Part shown: piece after piece, positions 7,988 to 15,767 of the stretch
Numbering within the stretch: position 1 is the first letter of the stretch
How the letters are laid out: each line of letters opens with the position of its first letter
Source: Candidatus Latescibacterota bacterium
GTDB taxonomy: Bacteria > Latescibacterota > UBA2968
NCBI GenBank assembly: GCA_022821275.1
Contig: JAJEDY010000040.1
Coordinates: 29,434-93,433 of the forward strand
DNA length: 64,000 nt
Reading direction: 5' to 3'
The notes under the pieces: model-generated
Databases searched by the model: none
Seen by the model: only the letters and a program-made list of their open reading frames with translations
What the model was told of the DNA's origin: nothing
Position numbers and translations under genes: made by a program

Positions 7988-8451
7988 TCGGAGACGACAT
8001 AAATGGAGACGATCTATCGGACGATAATCATGTCGTCCGATATGTAAAACCTACAAGTATCCGCACAGATGGAAAGGTGGATGGCTCAGAGTTCTGCCTA
8101 CGTGAACATCGGCCCGATGATACCGGCGTATCTGTTAATTGGCTCGAATGCTTTGGCGGCCTTAGCAACGCACAGCAACTGGATGAAGTGAGACGGCTAT
8201 CCCGATTAGACATGAAAAAAAATGGACGTCTCGCGGAACTGAACGTCGGCGTAGCAAAACATTACGTCCGTAACGAACTCAAAAGCCTTCGATTTATTCA
8301 TACGCCTCTACCCGCCGAGGGTGACTACGAAGCTGATCCATCACACAGCGAAATCGTGGGTCTGCCACCTGGAAGTTCCTCACAGGCCGCGCTGATCGGC
8401 GACATGATCGCTGAGTGTATAGAAGCTATTCATCAGGCTGTGCAGGAGTAA
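7984..8451 (+). CDS. third protein of TIGR04255 cassette, unknown function
   Basis: This 155-residue protein starts at an ATG overlapping the previous TGA (ATGA at 7984-7987). The N-terminal region DDNHVVRYVKPTSI, then FCLRE and VSVNWLECFGG, looks like a compact beta-rich domain. I recall similar short hypothetical proteins with an HVVRY...SVNWLE pattern, but I cannot name a family. The C-terminal part carries LPPGSSSQAALIGDMIAECI, an amphipathic helix. No catalytic signature is obvious. It is the last gene of the cassette. It faces the convergent PhyH gene 41 bp away, and no hairpin terminator is visible in that gap. Confidence 0.72.
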   Translation: MIGDDINGDDLSDDNHVVRYVKPTSIRTDGKVDGSEFCLREHRPDDTGVSVNWLECFGGLSNAQQLDEVRRLSRLDMKKNGRLAELNVGVAKHYVRNELKSLRFIHTPLPAEGDYEADPSHSEIVGLPPGSSSQAALIGDMIAECIEAIHQAVQE

Positions 8452-8492
8452 AAAATAGAGTATCCAAATTACCGATGCATTGTGTCCTGGAC

Positions 8493-9314
8493 TTACCCAT
8501 AAGCCATTTCGGGATGTTTTCCGAGAACGCGCAGGAGGCGTTCGTCGGCGCCTTCGAGGACATAATCGGGCATGTGGTAGTTGAGATAGGGCCAGAATCG
8601 CTGGGCGACAAAACGCTGTCCATAGACCTGGTGGAAAAGGTAGCGGATGCGGTCGGATTTATTGGGGGCGCCGCGATGCCAGGTCTGGCTGCTGAGGAGG
8701 TAGAGGTCTCCTGCTTTCATGAGCAGAGATGTCGGACCTTTGCCATCGAAGGTTGGATTTTCTGGATCGTTGGGTTGTCTGCCCGCATAGTGGCTACCGG
8801 GCACGAATTGGCTGGGCCCATACTGGTCTTCGTCCTGGTCTGTCAGGGCGATCTGGAACGACATGCGGAAAACGGGCATTTGAAGACGCCTGTCATGACC
8901 GCTGATATTGTCGTCCGTAATTGGAAATTCCAGGCTGTCATCTACGTGAAAGCGGTTAATGCCCAGATCTTTGCGGTTCAAGATGCATCCCTGCGCCATG
9001 CAGTGGCATTGGGCACCGAGGACTGTTTCGGCGATAGATATGATAGGCTCGCGCACGAGCAGATCGCGGAACATCCGGTCGCATTCAAATAGCCGATGCA
9101 CAACGATGGGTTCTTTGCCGTTGTGCTGCGGTTTTATTTTTACATTTCGCATCTCTGCGAAATAGGGTTCTGCGAAGATCTGATCGACGCGTCTGCAAAT
9201 TTGCTCGCATTCTTCCCGGGAGAGGACATTTCGGATGATGGTTGCGCCATTTTTGTAAAAGTCCTCGAGAATCGGCGATAGTTCTTCTTTTGTAAAGGGT
9301 TCGTGAAGTGACAT
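8493..9314 (-). CDS. phytanoyl-CoA dioxygenase family protein (HxD type)
   Basis: A 273-residue non-heme Fe(II)/2-oxoglutarate oxygenase of the PhyH family. The facial triad is visible: His123-x-Asp125 in RFHVDD and the distal His in QTWHRGAPNKSD, with the 2-oxoglutarate-binding Arg following in RIRY. FVPGSH is the usual family turn. Such enzymes hydroxylate a carbon substrate with O2 and release succinate and CO2; the substrate here is unknown. It is the last gene of the operon running from 15589, 15 bp after the sulfatase, with AGAGGAA before the ATG. A fragment matching its last codons lies at 6332-6376. Confidence 0.88.
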   Translation of the reverse strand: MSLHEPFTKEELSPILEDFYKNGATIIRNVLSREECEQICRRVDQIFAEPYFAEMRNVKIKPQHNGKEPIVVHRLFECDRMFRDLLVREPIISIAETVLGAQCHCMAQGCILNRKDLGINRFHVDDSLEFPITDDNISGHDRRLQMPVFRMSFQIALTDQDEDQYGPSQFVPGSHYAGRQPNDPENPTFDGKGPTSLLMKAGDLYLLSSQTWHRGAPNKSDRIRYLFHQVYGQRFVAQRFWPYLNYHMPDYVLEGADERLLRVLGKHPEMAYG

Positions 9315-9329
9315 GGGATATTCCTCTAC

Positions 9330-10772
9330 TCAAATCGCGCCTTTGGGTACGCCTTTGCCGACGTGGGGGAGCAGGCCCTGGATTGGTCGCCCGGGCACCA
9401 GTTTTCCATTCTGAACAAATCCCTCTGGACGACCTGTGAGTTCCTCGATCAGTTGGTCGCGCCACCAGGCCAGTCGGTCGGGACGGTCGCGGGACAGGTC
9501 GTTGATTTCGCGGGGGTCTTCGGTTAGATCAAAGAGCAATTCTCTTCCCGTCTGGGTAAACCAGGCGTACTTCTCCACGCCATCCGTAAGCCACTGATTG
9601 GCGGATGTCGCGTGTTCTCCGTGAATAAACGGACGCCAATTATTCCCGCTACAATTCAGCACACTTTCGCCGTCGAGATCGTCCGGGGTGTCGATTCCCG
9701 CGATGTCGCAGAAGGTTGGGAAGATGTCCCGCAGTTCTACCGGCGATTCTACGAGCGACCCACGTTCCATTGCATCAGATGTTTTGGGCATTCGCAGGAT
9801 GAAGGGCACGCGCGCGGATCCGTCGTAGGGCACGCCTTTTCCCACATGGTTGTGGTCGTAGAGCATTTCACCGTGATCCGCAGTGAAGAGTATGGCTGTG
9901 TTGTCCTGAACGCCGTATTCGTTGAGTGCCATGATCATGCGGTTGATCTGGAAATCGATGTGTGAAATCTGCGCGTAATACGCTCTTCGCGCATAATCCA
10001 CCAGCGCCGGATCCCGGGGGATCGGGCTGTCGTGGCCGCCCTTGCGGAGTTCGTGGTCAACCCAGTTTCCCATAGCGGGTGGGGGAATGTCTTTTTGCAA
10101 ATATCGATTCAATAAAGACGCGGGCGGATCCAGCGGTGGGTGGGGCCGATGGTAGGATAGCGTGAGGAAGAAGGGTTTGGATGTATCGCGCCTGCGCAAA
10201 AAGTCAATGCCCTGCGAGGTAACCCAACTCGTGGGGTGGAGCATTTCGTGGTAGGGCCAGGCCTGCGCTGCATATCCATTGCATCCCACGCCAGAGTCAT
10301 TGTGGTCGGCATAGACCTCGCCGAGTTTTTCCCGAAGCCAGGGGGTGTAATCGTCGTTCAATCCAAATTCGCGGTTTTCCCGCCGGGCGCGGTGCATATA
10401 GCCGTCGTGCAGTACGACATTGTGGAATCCCACGAGATTGCGCCAGGGATAGACGTGCATTTTGCCGACGCACTGGGTGTGATAACCCGCATCTGACAGA
10501 GTTCCGGGAAGTGTTACTGGATAGTCCCATTGCACGCCGCCGTTGGTGAGGTACCCATGGCGCTTGGGAGCGAGACCCGTGAGGATTGTGGCGCGGGCAG
10601 CAACGCATACCGGGCACGAGGCATACGCCTGGGTAAATGTGATACCCTCACCTGCCAGATAATCCAGATGGGGAGTTTCAACCGCGGGATGACCAGTATA
10701 GCCCAGGCAATCCCCACGCCATTGGTCGGTCAGGATAAAGAGTATATTGGGAGCGTTTTCGGTTGTTGGCAT
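9330..10772 (-). CDS. sulfatase (formylglycine-dependent, type I)
   Basis: A 480-residue arylsulfatase-family hydrolase. The formylglycine motif is Cys56-V-A-A-Arg60 followed by ATILTG, and the N-terminal metal site is LTDQWRGD. GKMH, LSYHRPHPP and FTADHGEMLYDH supply further active-site residues. It would remove sulfate esters from a glycan or small molecule after conversion of Cys56 by a formylglycine-generating enzyme, which is not encoded in this window. No signal peptide is seen, so it is probably cytoplasmic. GAGGA precedes the ATG. It lies 5 bp after a PhyH gene in the operon. Confidence 0.92.
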   Translation of the reverse strand: MPTTENAPNILFILTDQWRGDCLGYTGHPAVETPHLDYLAGEGITFTQAYASCPVCVAARATILTGLAPKRHGYLTNGGVQWDYPVTLPGTLSDAGYHTQCVGKMHVYPWRNLVGFHNVVLHDGYMHRARRENREFGLNDDYTPWLREKLGEVYADHNDSGVGCNGYAAQAWPYHEMLHPTSWVTSQGIDFLRRRDTSKPFFLTLSYHRPHPPLDPPASLLNRYLQKDIPPPAMGNWVDHELRKGGHDSPIPRDPALVDYARRAYYAQISHIDFQINRMIMALNEYGVQDNTAILFTADHGEMLYDHNHVGKGVPYDGSARVPFILRMPKTSDAMERGSLVESPVELRDIFPTFCDIAGIDTPDDLDGESVLNCSGNNWRPFIHGEHATSANQWLTDGVEKYAWFTQTGRELLFDLTEDPREINDLSRDRPDRLAWWRDQLIEELTGRPEGFVQNGKLVPGRPIQGLLPHVGKGVPKGAI

Positions 10773-10777
10773 TGGTT

Positions 10778-11587
10778 TTATCCTCGTCGCTTGTTGGCTA
10801 AAATCCAGACATCGCGAAAGAAAGACTGACGGCTTTCATCCAGACCATTGATCACGACCGGGTTCATGCAGGGCTTGGGTTCGTGGAAGCGCACGGTTAC
10901 GTGATTGTACGCGATGAGGATGGCGCGTCGCGGATTGTCCGGATTGGTCCAGGTAGATCCCGTGTGCCGCACGCCTTCTGAAAATACGACGAGGCTTCCC
11001 GGCGGACAGCCATAGGTTTCCCAAACGCCTGAGTTCGGGTCATCGGCTTCTTCGGGCCAGGTTCCGTCCTGGGCAGAAGCCAGATTGGCTTTGTGTGAAC
11101 CGGGTACGAGGCAGGTTCCACCCTGGCCTTTTTTTACTTCGTTCAGTTCCCAGACAATGCGCGTCATTGCGCTGTATATGCGACCATTGTGGAAGCGAAA
11201 GGAAAACGAAGGGTGGAGGTTTGTTCCTCCCACGTGTGGCCGCCACTCGTTGCCGGTTTTCTCAGCAGATCGGCCGGATATGAATACGCTTTCCAATCGG
11301 ATGCGCTCCCGATCCGGATCAATGACTTCCTGGAGGATGCCCATGACGCGCGGATGATCGATCAAAAATTCAGTGGGACCAGAAATTGGTGAGCGGTGGT
11401 GATCGGGAAGGCTTTCGGGCGTTTTCATATACGTTTCGACGTGGTCGCGGGCGATCGCGATTTCTTCGTCGGAGAGAACGCTGGGGATGACGAGAAAGCC
11501 TTTTAAGTCGAAGAGGAATTTTTCGTAATCCGACATGGGGTGAACGGGTTCGGTAAGTGTCGGGGATTCAGTGGCGGTGTTTACCAT
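10778..11587 (-). CDS. PhyH family protein with HxG instead of HxD motif
   Basis: Start placed at the ATG at 11587, preceded by AAGGAGG and 13 bp after the upstream stop; a longer frame would overlap the neighbour by 86 bp. The 269-residue product has the PhyH layout: FLFDLKGFLVIPSVLSDEE, LVPGSHKAN, distal His208 in GVRHTGSTW and the Arg pair 220-221. The proximal motif reads His118-Val-Gly120, so the usual iron-binding Asp is Gly. Loss of that carboxylate is characteristic of Fe/2-oxoglutarate halogenases, but it could also mean a different metal site or lost activity. It directly follows another HxG paralogue. Confidence 0.85.
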   Translation of the reverse strand: MVNTATESPTLTEPVHPMSDYEKFLFDLKGFLVIPSVLSDEEIAIARDHVETYMKTPESLPDHHRSPISGPTEFLIDHPRVMGILQEVIDPDRERIRLESVFISGRSAEKTGNEWRPHVGGTNLHPSFSFRFHNGRIYSAMTRIVWELNEVKKGQGGTCLVPGSHKANLASAQDGTWPEEADDPNSGVWETYGCPPGSLVVFSEGVRHTGSTWTNPDNPRRAILIAYNHVTVRFHEPKPCMNPVVINGLDESRQSFFRDVWILANKRRG

Positions 11588-11600
11588 AGCAGAAACCTCC

Positions 11601-12419
11601 TTACTTTTCGGGCCACGGTCGAAACAGATTGCGTTGTTCTTGGGTATATCGCGCCAGTGTATGCGATGTGATATGCTGGGGTTCATCCATGGTTGCGATA
11701 TTTTGCGACATCATCCAGTAGGGTCCATAGCCCACGTGGATGGTTTTGCGGACTTGATCTGAGCGGTTGGTCAAGCCACCGTGCCGCAGATGTTCTGTGA
11801 AAAAGATTGCATCGCCCGCCTTGACCTCTAATCCGACCATTCCCGGTTCTACATCTGGATCATTGTCATAAGGGCATGGCAGGGTGCTTTTGTGTGTGCC
11901 CGGAACGACGCAAAACGCGCCTTGTTCATTGGTGACATCGTGTATAAAGTAAACCATGCGCACCATCATGCAATCAATGCGATCGCTGCTGGTATAGCGG
12001 TATTTTTGATTTTCCGGTCTCGTGCCGCCGTGGCTGCGCGATGTATTGTTTTTGTACCGGATGCGGATCTCTGAATTGTTGATGGTGTAGCGGCCCCGGA
12101 TAGCGGCTTGCACGTATGGCAATGTTTTTTCGTGGTTCACCAGCATGTCAAATGTGGAATCTGCATTCCAAAAGTCTTCTATGATCAGGGTTTTTCCCTC
12201 GGCACATGATCCCTGAACGTGGTAGCCTTTCTCTTTGTTGACGTGATATTCGGCTCCCCAGGCACTGAGTTTCCGAGGGGGGAGATCGACATTATCCAGG
12301 GCGTGTCCTTCCAAATTGTCAACGGCTTTGCGCAGGGATTGCACTTCTGCATCTGTGAGCATGTTTTTGATTGTGATATATCCCTGACGATCAAATTCGT
12401 ATTGTTCGACTTTGTTCAT
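11601..12419 (-). CDS. PhyH family protein with HxG motif
   Basis: A 272-residue PhyH-like protein starting at ATG 12419. A TTG at 12437 that overlaps the upstream TGA and has AGGA nearby is an alternative start adding six residues. Family features include EFDRQGYITIKNML at the N-terminus, FCVVPGTHKS, and a distal His213 in LRHGG followed by Arg224. The expected HxD is His130-Gly-Gly132. The GG followed by TRPEN resembles the H-G-G variants of this subfamily. It is coupled to the HlyD-like adaptor upstream and to a second HxG gene downstream, so these proteins likely act in one pathway with the exporter. Substrate unknown. Confidence 0.85.
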   Translation of the reverse strand: MNKVEQYEFDRQGYITIKNMLTDAEVQSLRKAVDNLEGHALDNVDLPPRKLSAWGAEYHVNKEKGYHVQGSCAEGKTLIIEDFWNADSTFDMLVNHEKTLPYVQAAIRGRYTINNSEIRIRYKNNTSRSHGGTRPENQKYRYTSSDRIDCMMVRMVYFIHDVTNEQGAFCVVPGTHKSTLPCPYDNDPDVEPGMVGLEVKAGDAIFFTEHLRHGGLTNRSDQVRKTIHVGYGPYWMMSQNIATMDEPQHITSHTLARYTQEQRNLFRPWPEK

Positions 12420-12433
12420 TGTAATTTGTCCCG

Positions 12434-13762
12434 TCAATTCTTCCTGAATAGGAGCATTGCGATTCGTCTTTCTCCCACCACGACCTTTACAATTGCCTTG
12501 ATATAGATGGGTTTTTTAAGCAATGCGAGTTCCCGAACTTTTGCCTTGAGCACCGGATGTGGATCGTCGATTCTGATTACGCCTTTAAAAGTACGCTTTG
12601 TCTTTTCGGCATCGACCATCTGCACGTCCAGATTCGTCCCTTCAATCTCAGGTTCGTCAGCGTCCATCTCGACAATCATACTCAGATCTGTGATTTCATT
12701 TACGGAAAAGGGTTGCCCGCCTGTGTCGAATTGCCGTTCCAGAATGCGGTCCTGAAGCGTATTCTGGATTTCCTGTTGAACTTCGTCGGGAAAAGTGTGA
12801 ATCCTGAATTCCGCGGTGTGGGTGCCTTCGATGACTGTGCCGGTTAGCGCTATCCGGTTTAATGGCTCGGCTTCGATCTTTTCTCTGGAATCGAGTGGCC
12901 CGGCATTTTGTACGTTCAGCCCGCTGTGGAGATCAATTTTTTTCACCTTGCCGAGTGCGAATACCGTATCGTCTTCTATGGCGACGAGTTTGCCCGAAAA
13001 ATACTCTTCCAATTGTTTGGTGATCTGGCCGTCCGAGATATCGTTGAATTGTGCAAATCCCGTGCCCCACGAATCCGGCGAATCGACGTCTGTTCTCAGA
13101 ATTTCGCCGTCTCCATAAGTTGTAATCACTTCAATATGAGCCGGTTGACCGACGCGTGCGAGCCTTTGTACGGCACCCTTTAGACCTGCGGAGATCCGCA
13201 GATCGTCAAAATCCAGAATGCGCGCAATTTCGTCTCCTTTTTCCACGACCGTTCCGACGACTTCCTCATCGAACAGGATGACGCCAGCGTGCGTGGCCGT
13301 CAATGTTTCGCGCTGGGATAGCTCTTGTTCCCAGACGGATGTCGCACTTCTCATTACGCCCTGAAGTTCCCGTTCCGATAGAGTTAGAGAAGATGATATT
13401 GCAAGACTGTCGAGTGCGCCTTCGAGTTCTTCTATTACTTGTTTTGCGCGATAGCGACTGACCTGAGATTTACCTCTGGAAATTTCAAATAGCGGCTGGC
13501 CAATTGTTACGTCGGTTTTATTTTTTACCAGTGCCTCTATGACTACGATGTCTTCATCGAGGGATAGGACATATTCGTGCGGCTTGATCGGTTCTGCATT
13601 AGATAACACGAGGTCTTCTGTCTTCGTAAACCACAGAAAAGCGATGATTGTGGCGACCGCAAAAACGAAGCCATACCCGAATATCTCCAGATATTTGACG
13701 TACTTCGCGATAAATCTGCGGGTTCTCAAGCTCTGTGTTTTCGGTTTCTCTGTCGTTTGCAT
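12434..13762 (-). CDS. HlyD-like membrane fusion (adaptor) protein
   Basis: A 442-residue protein with one transmembrane segment near residues 27-46 after a basic N-terminus, then a biotinyl-lipoyl-like half (VLSLDEDIVVIEALVKNKTDVTIG) and a helical hairpin (about 110-160). The second lipoyl half contains THAGVILFDEEVVGTVVEKGDEIA, and a long beta-rich C-terminal region follows. This is the arrangement of periplasmic adaptors that couple inner-membrane exporters to an outer-membrane channel. It lies 30 bp after an ABC exporter gene, its probable partner. No TolC-like gene is in the window. Sequence similarity to HlyD is structural rather than motif-level. Confidence 0.72.
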   Translation of the reverse strand: MQTTEKPKTQSLRTRRFIAKYVKYLEIFGYGFVFAVATIIAFLWFTKTEDLVLSNAEPIKPHEYVLSLDEDIVVIEALVKNKTDVTIGQPLFEISRGKSQVSRYRAKQVIEELEGALDSLAISSSLTLSERELQGVMRSATSVWEQELSQRETLTATHAGVILFDEEVVGTVVEKGDEIARILDFDDLRISAGLKGAVQRLARVGQPAHIEVITTYGDGEILRTDVDSPDSWGTGFAQFNDISDGQITKQLEEYFSGKLVAIEDDTVFALGKVKKIDLHSGLNVQNAGPLDSREKIEAEPLNRIALTGTVIEGTHTAEFRIHTFPDEVQQEIQNTLQDRILERQFDTGGQPFSVNEITDLSMIVEMDADEPEIEGTNLDVQMVDAEKTKRTFKGVIRIDDPHPVLKAKVRELALLKKPIYIKAIVKVVVGERRIAMLLFRKN

Positions 13763-13792
13763 TTTTTTATCCGTAATTATGAGGAGATTGCG

Positions 13793-15589
13793 TTACCCAA
13801 CTTGTCTGGTATCATCCAGGCCGAGGTAACGCCTGTACATTTCTGCGTACTCGCCCCCATTGCGAATCAGTTCTGCGTGTGTCCCTTGTTCGAGGATCTG
13901 ACCGTCGCCGAGAACGATGATCTGGTCGGCATTTGCCACTGTTGTGAGTCTGTGAGAGACTATGAAGGTGGTGCGTCCTTCTGCCACGCGGTCCAGGCTT
14001 TGCAAAAACCGCTGTTCTGTGGCGCTATCCAGGGATGACGTGGGTTCGTCCAGAATGAGAATTTTGGGATCGCGGACCATGGCCCGGGCAATCCCGATCC
14101 GCTGTTTCTGACCCCCTGATATTCGCGTGCCTTCTCGGAGATCGGTGTCATATCCGTTGCGTTGGGATGAGGCAAAGGCGTCTATGTCCGCCAGTTGGGC
14201 GGCTCTGACCACCTCATCGTCAGATGCATGGGGCTGACCGAACAGGATATTTTCTTTGATTGTTCCGTTGAACAAATGCGTTTCCTGTAAAACCAGACCG
14301 ACCTGATCCTGATAGGTGCTCGATCTCACTTCTCTGAGGTCCTGGCCATCTACCATTACCCTTCCCGAATCCGGATCGTACAGCCTGAGAAGCAGGTTTG
14401 CGACCGTGGTTTTTCCCGATCCACTGTGTCCCACCAGGGCGATTTTTTGACCTGCCTGAACGGTGAAGCTCAGGTTGCGCAGGACAGGTGTGCCATCCTC
14501 GTAAGAAAAGGAGACATTGTCAAAGACGACATCGCCCCTGACAGGTGGCATTGCCGGTGCATTGCGACGGTCTGTAACAGCGGGGACCTGATCCAGTGTT
14601 TCGAGAATGCGCTCGGCGGGAACCATTGCAATGCGAACTTGCTGGAAATACCGAATCAAGACTTGAATGGGATTGGACAGGCGGTTCGTATAGGAGAAAA
14701 GGGGGAAGACGGACCCATAGGAGAGGTTGCCTATAATAACTTCTCTGAGGAAGTATAGTCTTATCAATCGATTTTTTACATAGGGAAGCAAGCCGCTATT
14801 GCCCGCCATTTCTCGTTCGACGATACGCATAAAAAACAGGCGCATCGCAGCGCGATACCCTTCGATGGTGAGATTGACATATCGCTTTACTTCGTGCCGG
14901 CGCCGACCAAATGTCTGTACGACGGCTGCCCCGGCAACGCCTTCTTGAAGCCCGGCGTCGCGCGCCTGCCATCGCTCTCTTACGCGGCGATCAAATCTGC
15001 GCTGTATGGTCGCGATCTTCTGGGCGACCATTCCGTATGGAATCGAGTAAATCAGAATGACCAGCGAGACCCGCCAGTCCAACCAGGTGGTGAAGATGAG
15101 TATGAGTATGAACTCATAGACCGCCCGCAATGTCGCTGGTAAGATGTCCGTGATCATGCGCATTACAGCCCCCGTATCTGCGCTCGCCCGATACATGTGC
15201 TCGCCAATACCACGACTCTCGTAGAAGGTCATGGAGAGACGCTGCAGGTGGGTGAAGAAGTGGGTTTTGAGGGCTAAGCTCACGCGTAGATCTACGTAGT
15301 GATTGAGAACGGTCGTCATGGTGCCGACCAATCTCTGAATGAGGACGAGCACAACATAGGCGGCAAAGATGCGATAGAACAGGTTCCAATCCTGATTTGG
15401 AAATGCATCATCGATGAGAAACTTGCTCAGCCACGGATTCACAACCCGAAACGTGCTGACGACAATCGTGCCCAGTACGACGAGCAGCGCCTTATCCCAG
15501 ACCGGGATCATCAGCCTGAGAAAACGCAGGAAGACTCTTATAAGCGACTGTTTTACTCCCTTGCGGGGAGGAGGAAAATAGTTGAACAT
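13793..15589 (-). CDS. ABC exporter half-transporter (fused permease-ATPase)
   Basis: A 598-residue fused ABC exporter: six hydrophobic spans in the first 320 residues, then a nucleotide-binding domain with Walker A GHSGSGKT (about residue 390), Q-loop LVLQETHLF, signature ISGGQ, Walker B ILILDEP and H-loop VSHRLTT. All catalytic residues are present, so a homodimer would be active. It exports an unidentified substrate across the inner membrane, probably with the HlyD-like adaptor 30 bp downstream. The gene is first in a six-gene minus-strand operon that also holds three PhyH genes and a sulfatase. A strong promoter lies about 44-73 bp upstream. Confidence 0.92.
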   Translation of the reverse strand: MFNYFPPPRKGVKQSLIRVFLRFLRLMIPVWDKALLVVLGTIVVSTFRVVNPWLSKFLIDDAFPNQDWNLFYRIFAAYVVLVLIQRLVGTMTTVLNHYVDLRVSLALKTHFFTHLQRLSMTFYESRGIGEHMYRASADTGAVMRMITDILPATLRAVYEFILILIFTTWLDWRVSLVILIYSIPYGMVAQKIATIQRRFDRRVRERWQARDAGLQEGVAGAAVVQTFGRRRHEVKRYVNLTIEGYRAAMRLFFMRIVEREMAGNSGLLPYVKNRLIRLYFLREVIIGNLSYGSVFPLFSYTNRLSNPIQVLIRYFQQVRIAMVPAERILETLDQVPAVTDRRNAPAMPPVRGDVVFDNVSFSYEDGTPVLRNLSFTVQAGQKIALVGHSGSGKTTVANLLLRLYDPDSGRVMVDGQDLREVRSSTYQDQVGLVLQETHLFNGTIKENILFGQPHASDDEVVRAAQLADIDAFASSQRNGYDTDLREGTRISGGQKQRIGIARAMVRDPKILILDEPTSSLDSATEQRFLQSLDRVAEGRTTFIVSHRLTTVANADQIIVLGDGQILEQGTHAELIRNGGEYAEMYRRYLGLDDTRQVG

Positions 15590-15632
15590 CGTCCGGCCTT
15601 AGTTCTGTCCTGATACGCGCTGAGAGGTGCCA

Positions 15633-15662
15633 CAATTAGGCGAAGATATGTTTGTCTGTCAA
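15633..15662 (-). promoter_or_regulatory. promoter of the ABC exporter - PhyH operon, shared spacer motif
   Basis: On the minus strand TTGACA (15662-15657) and TAATTG (15638-15633) are 18 bp apart. The last 12 bases of the spacer, CATATCTTCGCC, are identical to those of the promoter at 24109-24138. Predicted transcription start is near 15626, about 37 nt before the ATG at 15589. Confidence 0.6.
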
Positions 15663-15767
15663 TTGGATTCTCGGGTTCTTTCTCTCGAAGAGAAACTCTT
15701 GCTATAGAAAAAAATCAAATTATCTTGTCTGTCACGACATACTTATTGAACTATGGGGGCTTGCTTC

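Noticed and set aside
8415..8500. Terminator between the convergent cassette and PhyH gene
   Set aside because: No stem-loop with a T run could be found in the 41-bp gap.
8415..9092. 225-codon + strand ORF overlapping the PhyH gene
   Set aside because: Antisense to an intact PhyH protein with all catalytic residues, no ribosome binding site, and it would overlap the end of the cassette gene.
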